A DNA stretch of 64,000 nucleotides. Origin: Komagataeibacter xylinus. GTDB taxonomy: Bacteria; Pseudomonadota; Alphaproteobacteria; Acetobacterales; Acetobacteraceae. The DNA lies in assembly GCF_009834365.1 (NCBI RefSeq), contig NZ_CP041348.1, positions 280,001 through 344,000 of the forward strand, written 5' to 3'. Position numbers and translations under genes: made by a program. Within the stretch, counting starts at the first letter, position 1. Each line of letters opens with the position of its first letter. The notes under the pieces are model-generated. The model saw nothing but the letters and a program-made list of their open reading frames with translations. It did not search any database and was not told the origin of the DNA. Positions 1 through 7,739 of the stretch are shown piece by piece.

Positions 1-455
1 GACTACTGGCCGCCCCCTCCGCCTGGGCGGCTGACGCGCTGGGCCAGCCAACGGCTTCGCTGTGCTTTCGCCTGCATGACGCTGCCCTTGCCGGTGGCTA
101 TTCATGGGGCAAGGGACGGCTTTATTTTGGTGGCCATTCCTACCCGGTCAAGATCACGGGCGGCGGCGCTGTGGGAATCGGCTACAGCACACTGCGGGGC
201 GAAGGAAAGGTCTATAACCTCGCCCGCCTGTCCGATATCAATGGCACGTACTGGTCGGTGCGGGCCGAAGGCACGATTGGCCGGGGCCGCAACGTGACAG
301 TACTCGATAACAACCACGGCGTTGACATCAAGGCGACCATGCACACGAGCGGAGCGCATCTGGCCGCTGCCGTCATGCGCCTGACCCTGAAGGTCAATCC
401 CGGTGGTGAGCGGGTCGAGGCTACGCCTGCAGTCTGCAGCTTCCCCATCCGCTAA
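1..455 (+). CDS. Secreted protein of unknown function, C-terminal part (5' end outside the window)
   Basis: The reading frame is open from the first bases of the window and ends at TAA 453-455, so the start lies upstream. The visible N-terminal residues LLAAPSAWAADA look like the end of a Sec signal peptide with an A-x-A cleavage site. The roughly 140-residue mature part is rich in Gly, Tyr and alternating hydrophobic residues (YSWGKG, GIGYSTL, KVYNL, GTYW, NNHGV), a pattern expected of a small beta-rich periplasmic or outer-membrane protein. I recognise the pattern from unnamed exported proteins but cannot give a function. A short GTG-initiated reading from 171 is only an internal start. A palindromic repeat follows the stop. 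Confidence 0.6.
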   Translation, partial: LLAAPSAWAADALGQPTASLCFRLHDAALAGGYSWGKGRLYFGGHSYPVKITGGGAVGIGYSTLRGEGKVYNLARLSDINGTYWSVRAEGTIGRGRNVTVLDNNHGVDIKATMHTSGAHLAAAVMRLTLKVNPGGERVEATPAVCSFPIR

Positions 456-487
456 AAGCGCATTTAAAAACAGATTATTAATAAAAA

Positions 488-550
488 AGAAGAAAAGTTT
501 CGGGCGTCGCCTTTCTTTAAAAAGGCGACATCTTCCGAAGCTTTTTGAAA
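488..550 (+). repeat. Dispersed palindromic element, copy 1
   Basis: Central hairpin at 506-529 with arms GTCGCCTTT and AAAGGCGAC, preceded by AAAAGTTT and followed by GAAGCTTTTT, which form an outer, imperfect pair. The segment just upstream (AACAGATTATT, 470-480) is shared with copy 2. It lies between two convergent gene ends, so it can act as a terminator for either. Seven further copies occur in the window. Confidence 0.75.
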
Positions 551-565
551 AGCGCCCTCAACTCA

Positions 566-2266
566 CTAGACCGTACTGATCACGATCTCGACGAGGTTGG
601 GCCGCCCTGAGGCCATCGCCGCCTCAATGGCCGGGGCAATATCGGCCGCTCGTGTGATCTGCCGCGCTTCGAGCCCGTATGAAGTCGCCATCGCCTGATA
701 ATCAATGGGCGGATCGCACAGATCCATCGCCAGGAAATTGCCCTGCCGGGCCGAGACATAATGCGTCTGCCCGCGCATGAAACCCTTGAGCACGTTATAT
801 TCGCGGTTGTTCATCACCACGAATGTTACCGGCAACTGCTCATGCGCCGCAGTCCAGATCGCCTGCGGGGAATAAAGGGCCGCACCATCTCCCACCAGGC
901 AGACCACCGGCTCGCGCCCCAGCCCCAGCGAAGCCCCCACCGCAGCCGGCATGCCCCAGCCCAGCGCGCCGCCGCGCAGGAAGGAATACTGCGCCGCCCA
1001 GTCGCTGTTGAGGAACATGCGCGTGTAGGACGACGTGGCAATGGCCTCATCCACAATGGCAACCTGGGGGCCAATGGCGCGCACGGCCTCGTAGGCGGCA
1101 ACACAGGGGGCTATGACCGCATCACCCTGATGATCCGCCACCAGTTCTTCGGCCTCAAGGCGCCTGCGGGCGCGGGCCGCCACGACTTTTCCACGTGCGG
1201 CAACATGGGCCGCACGGCAGGGTTCGGTCTCGCGCTGGAGAAGAGGCAGCAGCACGTCAAGCGAGGCGCGGATATTGCCCACGAGGGAAAGCGGCGTCTG
1301 GAACGTGCGGCCAAGATCACGCGCATCGGCCGAGACCTGATAGACCGCGCAGCCCGGCGGCACGGGCGAGCCCTCGGAATAGAGGATGGTGATGAGCGAT
1401 TTGCCGCCGAGTGCAAAGATCGCATCATAATCCGCCAGGCGACTGGCAATATCGGTGGCGCGCGTGGGCATGTTACCTGCCCAGAGCGGGCACGACGTGG
1501 CGAACGGAATGCGCGAGGGCCACGACGCGCCATAAACCGGCGCCCCCAGCATGTCGGCCACGGCGGCGACCTGTGCTGCGGCATCCGCCCCATGCACCTC
1601 ATCACCCGCGATGATGGCCAGCCGCCCCGGCGTAATGCCCGCCAGCGCATGGGCAAGTTCGGGCAGGCCGCCGGCTATGGCCGCTCGGTTGATGACCGAA
1701 GGACTGCCGATGTCGATCTCGCTGGCCTCTTCCATCACATCCATGGGCAGCGACAGGAAAACCGGCCCCGAAGGCGCTGCCATCGAATCGTTAAAGGCGC
1801 GGCGCACCAGCACGGGCAACTGGTCGGCATGCAGCACTTCCTGCGCCCATTTCACCGCCGGGGTGGCAATGCTGACCAGATCGCCAAACAGCAGCGGGTC
1901 GGAGATGGTATGCCGCGAATCCTGCTGGCCCGCCGTCACCACCAGCGGTGTCTGCGATACGCTGGCATTGAGCAGGTTGCCCATGCCATGCCCCAACCCG
2001 CCTGCCGTATGCAGGTTGAGAAAGCCGGGGCGGCCTGCTGCCTGCGCATAACCATCGGCCATGGCCACAACACTCGCCTCCTGCAGGGCCAGGATATATT
2101 TCAGGTCCGGGCGGCGCTGCAGGGCATCGATCAGGGGGAGTTCCGTCGTGCCGGGATTGCCAAAGATATAGCGGACCCCCTCACTTTCCAGAATTTCCAG
2201 AAGGATATCGGCGCCGCGCCGCCCTCCCGTTCTTCGTGCCGCGACCTCAAGCGGTGTAATGGCCAT
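566..2266 (-). CDS. Thiamine diphosphate-dependent decarboxylase/acetolactate synthase-like enzyme
   Basis: A 566-residue member of the ThDP enzyme superfamily (pyruvate decarboxylase, acetolactate synthase, benzoylformate decarboxylase). The N-terminal Pyr domain has GNPGTTE near residue 36, the ThDP-activating Glu in LQEA (about E63) and the active-site-type His in NLHTAGG (about H86). The C-terminal PP domain has the ThDP motif GDG (459-461) ending in NN (487-488). Overall it is closest to benzoylformate decarboxylase-like proteins, but the second catalytic His of that enzyme (H281 in the Pseudomonas protein) has no obvious equivalent, so the substrate is open. It is not next to ilvN, which argues against a biosynthetic acetolactate synthase. 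A Fur box lies 105 bp upstream of its ATG. Confidence 0.8.
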   Translation of the reverse strand: MAITPLEVAARRTGGRRGADILLEILESEGVRYIFGNPGTTELPLIDALQRRPDLKYILALQEASVVAMADGYAQAAGRPGFLNLHTAGGLGHGMGNLLNASVSQTPLVVTAGQQDSRHTISDPLLFGDLVSIATPAVKWAQEVLHADQLPVLVRRAFNDSMAAPSGPVFLSLPMDVMEEASEIDIGSPSVINRAAIAGGLPELAHALAGITPGRLAIIAGDEVHGADAAAQVAAVADMLGAPVYGASWPSRIPFATSCPLWAGNMPTRATDIASRLADYDAIFALGGKSLITILYSEGSPVPPGCAVYQVSADARDLGRTFQTPLSLVGNIRASLDVLLPLLQRETEPCRAAHVAARGKVVAARARRRLEAEELVADHQGDAVIAPCVAAYEAVRAIGPQVAIVDEAIATSSYTRMFLNSDWAAQYSFLRGGALGWGMPAAVGASLGLGREPVVCLVGDGAALYSPQAIWTAAHEQLPVTFVVMNNREYNVLKGFMRGQTHYVSARQGNFLAMDLCDPPIDYQAMATSYGLEARQITRAADIAPAIEAAMASGRPNLVEIVISTV

Positions 2267-2362
2267 GCTGTTCCCTGCCTGCTTTGAAGGTGTGGATCAT
2301 GGCAACACGTTTCGGGGTGCGGGTCCAGCAGCGGGGGGAGGAAGCAGGCGTCAATTTTTATC

Positions 2363-2391
2363 TTGATAATAATAATGATTATCATTATCAA
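2363..2391. promoter_or_regulatory. Fur box embedded in a symmetrical promoter
   Basis: Bases 2371-2389 match the classical 19-bp Fur consensus at 17 of 19 positions. The palindrome is flanked by TTGATA (2363-2368) and TATCAA (2386-2391), separated by exactly 17 bp. This reads as a -35/-10 pair on the plus strand and, by symmetry, on the minus strand too. Iron-loaded Fur bound here would block RNA polymerase in both directions: the short plus-strand transcript and possibly the ThDP enzyme gene at 566-2266. The motif is seen directly; Fur control is inferred. Confidence 0.75.
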
Positions 2392-2397
2392 GAATAC

Positions 2398-2495
2398 AAC
2401 CCGTGGGCTCTCCGACAGATTCCCAACCGTCGATTTCCCAACCCTTCCCACGGAAACTTACGGCATCACCTGCACCCGGGTGATGCCGTTTTTTT
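2398..2495 (+). ncRNA. Candidate Fur-repressed small RNA (about 98 nt)
   Basis: Transcription from the promoter overlapping the Fur box would start near 2398. The RNA would fold into an outer stem CCGTGGG/CCCACGG (2401-2407 with 2447-2453) enclosing a small hairpin CGAC/GTCG (2413-2416 with 2429-2432). It has C-rich unpaired stretches (TTCCCAACC and TTTCCCAACCCTT), a short A/U-rich linker (2454-2460) and a strong rho-independent terminator. There is no ATG and no ribosome-binding site inside. This layout is that of an iron-starvation regulatory RNA (functional RyhB/NrrF type), whose C-rich loops could pair with Shine-Dalgarno sequences. No homology to a named RNA is claimed. Confidence 0.6.
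2461..2495 (+). terminator. Rho-independent terminator of the candidate small RNA
   Basis: Perfect 10-bp stem CGGCATCACC/GGTGATGCCG (2461-2470 with 2479-2488), an 8-nt loop and a run of seven T (2489-2495). It lies 79 bp before the next plausible ATG, so it ends a separate short transcript or works as an attenuator. Confidence 0.85.
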
Positions 2496-2574
2496 ATGGA
2501 AGACCGGCACAGGCGCACGGCGCATGGCGGCACAAGCGTGCATCTTGTGATTGACCACCCACCACAACGCGAAG

Positions 2575-3069
2575 ATGATACATGCTTACGCGACCATGAA
2601 AGTACGCCCCTTGCCTGCCGACAGTCCCGTGCCCCCGACTGCCCAGACAACCGCCCACGGCACGCAGGCGGATCATGACCCGGCCCTTCCCGTCATTATC
2701 GAGACCCTGCGCCATGATGGCATCATTACCGCCCGCCAGGTCGAGGCGGCACGGTTCTGGGCCACGGATTACCGGATTGGCGTGATGGGGCTCGAAGACC
2801 CGCTGTTTGACCGGACATCGCTCGGCCTGTCACGCCGCCCGCTCAACGGACGGAGCGGGTCGATCAGCCGGTACCGGCATATTCATGATATTATCGGCGC
2901 ACGTTACGAGCGCGTGCTCATCGCCGCCATGATCGATCAGCGCCCCCTGCCCGAACTTGCCCGCCATGCCCGTCATGACCCGCAGCATATGGGGCAGGTG
3001 CTCGCACTGCTGCTTGATTTCCTGACCCGGCATTACGATGCGATGCCCGGCCATCTGTGGCGCGGCTGA
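2575..3069 (+). CDS. Hypothetical protein, possibly DUF6456-like
   Basis: A protein of about 164 residues with no signal peptide or membrane segment. It begins with a Pro/Thr-rich tail, then has helix-rich sequence (LRHDGIITARQVEAARFW, ERVLIAAMIDQ, LLLDFLTRHYD). The arrangement, with a G-x-I-T-x-x-Q helix start and a C-terminal L-x-R-H-Y helix, resembles the alphaproteobacterial DUF6456 group, which is thought to bind DNA, but I would not rely on it. The start is uncertain. An in-frame TTG at 2551 and ATGs at 2575 and 2596 are possible and none has a good ribosome-binding site. The gene stands alone between a terminator and a repeat element. Confidence 0.55.
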   Translation: MIHAYATMKVRPLPADSPVPPTAQTTAHGTQADHDPALPVIIETLRHDGIITARQVEAARFWATDYRIGVMGLEDPLFDRTSLGLSRRPLNGRSGSISRYRHIHDIIGARYERVLIAAMIDQRPLPELARHARHDPQHMGQVLALLLDFLTRHYDAMPGHLWRG

Positions 3070-3107
3070 AGGCGGTCTCACGCAAGCCTTATGCCTGTTC
3101 AGAAAAA

Positions 3108-3220
3108 ATTTTTGGTGCAGCTTTCTTCAAAGAGTTTCAAAAAAAGTCGCCTTTTTGAAAAAAGGTGACACCAAAAAACTGTTCTTATTTTTTATCAATA
3201 ATCTGTTTTCAAACCAGTTC
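3108..3220 (-). repeat. Dispersed palindromic element, copy 2 (extended)
   Basis: Hairpin 3146-3169 with arms GTCGCCTTTTT and AAAAAGGTGAC. Read on the minus strand it begins with AACAGATTATT, as does copy 1, so this unit carries the longest shared sequence. It lies between convergent gene ends (3069 and 3307). A second T/A-rich stretch at 3108-3140 resembles the element's other arm. Confidence 0.75.
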
Positions 3221-3306
3221 TGAAAAAAATGCCGCTCTTTTTTGCAAAAAAGCGGCATCCACAGGTTGGTCTTGTTTTTATAAAGCAGCCAATTTCAAAC
3301 AGGCTC

Positions 3307-4281
3307 TCAGTCCTGGCGGTAAGCCTCGGCAAAGGCTGCGGCCGCACCGAGCAGACCGGGCTGCGGATAGGTAATCAGCTTTACCGGCATTTCCGACATC
3401 ATGCCCTCGAACCGGCCCTTGGCCACAAAGCGTTCGGCAAAACCAGAATTGGGCAGGTGCTTGGCCAGGCGCAGCCCGAGGCCGCCTGCAATCACCACGG
3501 CACTGCCACCCTGCGCCAGCGCAAGATCGCCCGCCACGGTGCCCAGGCTGAGGCAGAAGCGCTCGAGGGCAGCGGCCGCCACGGGGTCCGAGCCTTCCAG
3601 CGCCATGGTCCACAGGGCCTTGTCATCACGCGCCTTGACCGAGAGTTCTCCCATCTCGGCAATCGCCTCATACAGGTTCAGCAGGCCCGGCCCGGATACC
3701 ACGCGCTCGACCGACACGCGGCGGTAACGGCGGCGCAGCACGGTCAGGATCCGGTCTTCCAACTGGTCGAGTGGCGAGAAATCGATATGCCCACCCTCGG
3801 TCTCACACACGAAATAACCATTCTTGCGCCGCACGATATAAGCCGAACCCAGCCCCGTGCCCGGCCCGACCACGGTGGTCACGCCCTGCTCGGGCAGCGG
3901 AATGTCAGGCCCGCAGATATGCTGGAGGCTGTCCACGCCAACCTGCGCCACGGCGTGGGCCACCGCGCCGAAGTCATTGACCAGGATCAGTTCGTCCACC
4001 CCCAGCTTGACCGGCAGCCACGCAGGCTGGATCACCCACGGGTTGTTGGTCAGCTTGAGGATATCGCCCTTGATCGGGCACGCCACTGCAATGCCGGCCG
4101 CCTTGGGCAGCGGGCGGTCGACCACGCGGGCAAAGGCTTCCCATGCCAGCTGCAGGCTGGCGTGATCAGCACATTTCAGGGTCGTGGCCTCCCCCAGCGT
4201 GACGACACGGCCCTGGTCCACCTGGGCAATGGCGAACCGCGCATGGGTTCCACCAATGTCAACTGCTACGATCTCTTTCAT
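3307..4281 (-). CDS. glk: Glucokinase
   Basis: ATP-dependent phosphorylation of glucose to glucose 6-phosphate in the cytoplasm, feeding the pentose phosphate/Entner-Doudoroff routes. The 324-residue length is typical of the Glk family (PF02685; E. coli 321). The N-terminal phosphate-binding motif DIGGT is at residues 8-12. The sugar-binding LVNDFGA, the second phosphate motif GPGTGLG, the ETEGGH segment with substrate Glu and the C-terminal adenosine motif IAGGLG are all intact. It stands alone, convergent with the preceding gene and following the SDR gene on the same strand after about 260 bp. The upstream region shows no clear consensus promoter. Confidence 0.95.
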   Translation of the reverse strand: MKEIVAVDIGGTHARFAIAQVDQGRVVTLGEATTLKCADHASLQLAWEAFARVVDRPLPKAAGIAVACPIKGDILKLTNNPWVIQPAWLPVKLGVDELILVNDFGAVAHAVAQVGVDSLQHICGPDIPLPEQGVTTVVGPGTGLGSAYIVRRKNGYFVCETEGGHIDFSPLDQLEDRILTVLRRRYRRVSVERVVSGPGLLNLYEAIAEMGELSVKARDDKALWTMALEGSDPVAAAALERFCLSLGTVAGDLALAQGGSAVVIAGGLGLRLAKHLPNSGFAERFVAKGRFEGMMSEMPVKLITYPQPGLLGAAAAFAEAYRQD

Positions 4282-4538
4282 GTCCGGTCACGCTCCGTGG
4301 CCATACGGCAGCTTGCTGCCTGCATCATTGTAATAAAAACGGCCTGCAAGTGTGCCCGCCCCCGGCATTGCATGCAACAGGCAGATGAATTGAGGCTTTG
4401 CAGGCCCATGGGTTCACGTCTCGGGTATGAAAAAAGACCAGTCGGGTCGGTATTTCATTGATCGAGGTCACAAAATAGCCACAATCCCCACAATCGGGAC
4501 TAAAATACATTTTATTAAGTCCCGCGCACGCATTGAAA

Positions 4539-5336
4539 TCAGTCCGTCTGGTCCGCCCTGATGGCGGAAAGGATGCGCCGCTTGAGCGGCCATGGCACCA
4601 ATGTGTCGATCAGCCGCAGCACCGAGAACACGAACGGAAAGACAAGATGGGGCTGGTTACGCGCCACCGCGCGCGCAATGCGGCGCGCGGCAGAGGGCGC
4701 GCTTTGCAGGAAGGGCTTGGCCCCCACCACGCGGCGGCTCATGGGCGTATCGACAAACCCTGGCGAGACCAGCGTCACCCCGATGCCTAAAGGTGCAAGG
4801 GCCATCTGCTGGGCCTCGGCAAAGCGCTTGAGCCCGGCCTTTGAGCCGGAATAGGCGGCTGCAAACGGCAGCGCATGAAAGGCCGCGACCGAACTGAGCA
4901 TGACGATATGCCCCCGCCCGCGCGGCACCATGCATTCGGCCGCCGCCGCCGCCATGGCGGAAGGGGTGGCATAATTGACCAGCCCCAGCCGCAGCACGTC
5001 CTCCGCCTTTTCCACCACATCATCGCTGCGGCGCATGTCGCCAAGCCCTGCGGCAAGAATGGCGATGCCGATGGGATGGGCCGCATCATCGGCGCGCAGG
5101 GCCGCGATGGCGGCGGCCCCATCCGCCAGGTCAAGCACGCGGGTCTCGACCGCAACGCCGCACCCGCGCGCGCGCGCCGCCACCGCATCAAGCCGCCCGG
5201 CATCACGCCCCCACAGCAGCAGCGGCCGCCTCTGGGCTGCATAAAGCCATGCCAGTTCCGCTCCTATCCCGCTCGAGGCCCCCGTAATGAGCACGTATCG
5301 GCCTTCATCCGTGCGTGATGCAGAGCTTACTGTCAT
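4539..5336 (-). CDS. Classical short-chain dehydrogenase/reductase
   Basis: A 265-residue NAD(P)-dependent oxidoreductase. The cofactor motif TGASSGIG is at residues 18-25, catalytic Ser at 148/149 (LSSV) and the YxxxK pair at Y162/K166 (YSGSK). The usual NNAG element is replaced by the AAGLGD segment. A Shine-Dalgarno AAGGAAG precedes the ATG. The C-terminus (PWPLKRR and flanking hydrophobic residues) suggests membrane association, as seen in SDRs acting on lipids. It is divergent from the acyltransferase-like gene at 5493 across 156 bp. That pairing hints at lipid (possibly sphingolipid) metabolism, an inference only; by sequence the substrate is unknown. Confidence 0.85.
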   Translation of the reverse strand: MTVSSASRTDEGRYVLITGASSGIGAELAWLYAAQRRPLLLWGRDAGRLDAVAARARGCGVAVETRVLDLADGAAAIAALRADDAAHPIGIAILAAGLGDMRRSDDVVEKAEDVLRLGLVNYATPSAMAAAAAECMVPRGRGHIVMLSSVAAFHALPFAAAYSGSKAGLKRFAEAQQMALAPLGIGVTLVSPGFVDTPMSRRVVGAKPFLQSAPSAARRIARAVARNQPHLVFPFVFSVLRLIDTLVPWPLKRRILSAIRADQTD

Positions 5337-5492
5337 TGTCCATCTTCCTTTTCGGGGTCCATCTGTGCCATGAGCACAACAACAGGACGGACCACCGAAT
5401 CATTTCTTTCAACCCATGCCTGCATAGCCTGCCCCGTTTTGCCACGGAATGAAGGTCGATGCCGGTAATGTTCAGGATGCAACGAACCGGTC

Positions 5493-6653
5493 ATGAACGA
5501 AACCGATCGTCTTACTATCATACCCGTTTCCGGCTTTCGTCAGATGACCACCTTCATCCAGTTGCCCCGCCACCTCTATGCGGGGCTGCCAGGCTATGTG
5601 CCGCCGCTCGACCTCACCCAGCGCGACCTGCTCACCCCGCGCAAGAACTCCTTTTTCCGCAATGGTCGGGCGCAGTATTTCCTCGCCATGCGCGGCAGGC
5701 GGGCCGTGGGCCGCATCTCGGCACAGATCGATCCGGTCTCGATGGAACATTATGGCGAGCCGATCGGCTTTTTTGGCGCGCTCGATGCGATTGACGACCT
5801 TGAGGTGGTATCCGCCCTGCTTGATGCCGCAGGCACCTGGCTGCGCCAGCGCGGCATGAAGTCCATGCGCGGCCCCCAGACGCTCGACAGCAACGGCGAG
5901 TTCGGGATGATGCTGTCAGGTCACCACGCGCTGCCCATGGTGGCCATGCCGTGGCACCCAAAATGGCTGCCGGGCATGATGGAGGCCTGCGGCTGCACCA
6001 AGGTGCGCGACCTGGTGGCCTACCAGATGCACACTGGGCCTGATGCGGAGGAAGCCCATCTCGTGCCCGCCAGCCTGCGGCTGGGCGAAGGCCGGCTGGG
6101 CAATGTCACCACGCGCGGCCTGCGCATGGACCGCATCAAGGAAGATGGCGAGATCCTGCGCCAGCTTTACAACGATGCCTGGCGCAATAATTGGGGCTCG
6201 ATCCCGCTGGCGCGCGAAGATATCGAATCCATGATCGTGGAGATGAAGCCGCTGCTCAAGCCCGAGCATTTCGTGCTGATCGAACAGGCGGGCAAGCCGG
6301 TCTGCGTGGCGCTGGTGGTGCCCAACGTGTTCGACATCTCGGCAGACCTGAACGGCGCCCCCTCGCCGCTGGGCTGGCTCAAGCTGGGCAAGCGCCTGCT
6401 GCGCCACGAGTTCCATTCCGCCCGCGTGATCCTGCTTGGCGTAAGCTCCGTGCTTGATGGCACCGCCCTTGGTGCGATCATGCCCGCACTGGCCATTACC
6501 GAACTCATGAAGCGTGGCCACAGCCTGCCCTACCGCACCATCGAACTGGGTTGGGTGCTGGAAACCAACACATCGATGCGCCGCCTGATCGAGCGCATCA
6601 CGCCCGAGCCATGCAAGCGCTACCGGGTGTATGACCGCCCCTTGGAAGAATAG
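5493..6653 (+). CDS. Acyl-CoA N-acyltransferase-superfamily protein (candidate ceramide synthase-like)
   Basis: A 386-residue protein with the fold signature of a doubled GNAT-like acyltransferase. The N-terminal part has LYAGLPGYVPPL and FFRNGRAQYFLA followed by GRRAVGRISAQID. The C-terminal half has LGVSSVLDGTALG and ELGWVLETN, where GNATs bind acyl-CoA. This layout matches a widespread family annotated only as acyltransferase, to which I believe the bacterial ceramide synthase of Caulobacter belongs. Acetic acid bacteria do make sphingolipids, so that role is plausible but unproven. No membrane segment is evident. The neighbour across a 156-bp divergent gap is an SDR. A palindromic element follows the stop. 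Confidence 0.6.
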   Translation: MNETDRLTIIPVSGFRQMTTFIQLPRHLYAGLPGYVPPLDLTQRDLLTPRKNSFFRNGRAQYFLAMRGRRAVGRISAQIDPVSMEHYGEPIGFFGALDAIDDLEVVSALLDAAGTWLRQRGMKSMRGPQTLDSNGEFGMMLSGHHALPMVAMPWHPKWLPGMMEACGCTKVRDLVAYQMHTGPDAEEAHLVPASLRLGEGRLGNVTTRGLRMDRIKEDGEILRQLYNDAWRNNWGSIPLAREDIESMIVEMKPLLKPEHFVLIEQAGKPVCVALVVPNVFDISADLNGAPSPLGWLKLGKRLLRHEFHSARVILLGVSSVLDGTALGAIMPALAITELMKRGHSLPYRTIELGWVLETNTSMRRLIERITPEPCKRYRVYDRPLEE

Positions 6654-6660
6654 GAAAAAA

Positions 6661-6720
6661 ATAAAAGTTTCCGGATGCCGCCTTTTTTCAGGAAGGTGGC
6701 GTTCCTGCGAAGCTTTTTTA
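6661..6720 (+). repeat. Dispersed palindromic element, copy 3
   Basis: ATAAAAGTTT, then a hairpin at 6677-6700 (GCCGCCTT with AAGGTGGC), then GCGAAGCTTTTTT. It lies exactly between the convergent stops at 6653 and 6718, leaving no other intergenic sequence. Confidence 0.75.
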
Positions 6721-7716
6721 TTTTTTGGAGTTTGCCTTCGGTTCGGCCACGTGGCTCCAGCCCCGCCGGGCGAGCGGCATCTCGTTGCCTGCCTCATCAC
6801 GCACCTGCACACCCGCCCCCGGCACCATCCGGCCAATACGGGTCACGGCAACGCCCACGCGGGCAGCATGGGCCAGTAAACTGGATTCCTTTGCCGGCGG
6901 CACGGCCAGCAGCAGTTCATAATCATCGCCGCCTGTCAGGCACTGCGCCAGCCATGCAGAGCCAAGCGCATGCACGGCTGGCGAAAGCGGCACTCGTGGG
7001 GCTTCGATGACCGCACCCACCCCGCTCTCGCGCGCCAGGTGCCCCAGATCCTGCACCAGCCCGTCCGACACATCCATGCCTGCCGAGGCAATGCCACCGA
7101 GTTCAAGCCCCAGTCGCGGGCGCGGCAACTGGTAGCGGCTGGCAAGGAAGCCATCGGGATCGGGCACCTGCCCCTGCCGCGCCAGCAGGCCCATGGCGCC
7201 ATCGCCAATCGTGCCGGTTACCCATATGCCGTCACCTGCCCGCGCGGTATTGCGCCGTAGCGCCATGCCCGGCGCCACATGCCCCAGTATGGTGAGCGAG
7301 AGCACCAGCGGGCCGGATGTGGCGGTGGTATCGCCACCAAGCAGGGTAATGGCAAACTGCTGCTGGTCCTGCGCGAGGCCAGCCGCAAAACCGGCAAACC
7401 AAGCCTCATCACGCGCAGGTGGCATGGACACGGTCAGCAGGTAGCCCAGAGGCGTTGCATCCATGGCCGCAAGATCGGACAGGTTGCAGCGCAGCAGCTT
7501 GCGGCCAATGGTGTGCGACGGGTCATCAGGCAGGAAATGCACACCCTCGACCATGGCATCCGCCGCAACAACAAGCTGCCGCCCTGCGGGGGGCGTGAAC
7601 ACGGCTGCATCATCGCGCAGGTCCAGAGCGCCATCACCCGCCAGCGGGCGGAACACGCGGGCAATGAAGCCGAATTCAGCTGGAAGGCCGTTCTCCCCGG
7701 CGCGCTCCGGTGCCAT
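6718..7716 (-). CDS. thiL: Thiamine-monophosphate kinase
   Basis: Phosphorylates thiamine monophosphate to the cofactor thiamine diphosphate with ATP. The 332 residues fit the ThiL family. The N-terminal DDAAVF metal/nucleotide motif (residues about 35-40), DAMVEGVHF (substrate binding), the conserved GRKLLRCNLSDLAAM helix, LLGGDTT, the glycine-rich WVTGTIGD and DVSDGL are all present. The start has an ideal Shine-Dalgarno (AAGGAGGG). It follows nusB after a 23-bp gap on the same strand, the common nusB-thiL arrangement of alphaproteobacteria. Confidence 0.94.
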   Translation of the reverse strand: MAPERAGENGLPAEFGFIARVFRPLAGDGALDLRDDAAVFTPPAGRQLVVAADAMVEGVHFLPDDPSHTIGRKLLRCNLSDLAAMDATPLGYLLTVSMPPARDEAWFAGFAAGLAQDQQQFAITLLGGDTTATSGPLVLSLTILGHVAPGMALRRNTARAGDGIWVTGTIGDGAMGLLARQGQVPDPDGFLASRYQLPRPRLGLELGGIASAGMDVSDGLVQDLGHLARESGVGAVIEAPRVPLSPAVHALGSAWLAQCLTGGDDYELLLAVPPAKESSLLAHAARVGVAVTRIGRMVPGAGVQVRDEAGNEMPLARRGWSHVAEPKANSKK

Positions 7717-7739
7717 GGCCGCCCTCCTTTTTCCCTGCC

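Noticed and set aside
761..2287. 508-codon plus-strand ORF opposite the ThDP enzyme
   Set aside because: Composition is Arg/His/Gln-rich low-information sequence typical of the antisense frame of a GC-rich gene. The minus-strand gene has clear family motifs.
2403..2483. GTG-initiated 26-codon leader peptide inside the candidate small RNA
   Set aside because: No Shine-Dalgarno, no run of regulatory codons, and it would end inside the terminator stem. A non-coding RNA explains the interval better.
4496..4523. GGGACT/AGTCCC hairpin downstream of the SDR gene as a terminator
   Set aside because: The arms are unequal (extra TTA) and there is no T-run on the minus strand.
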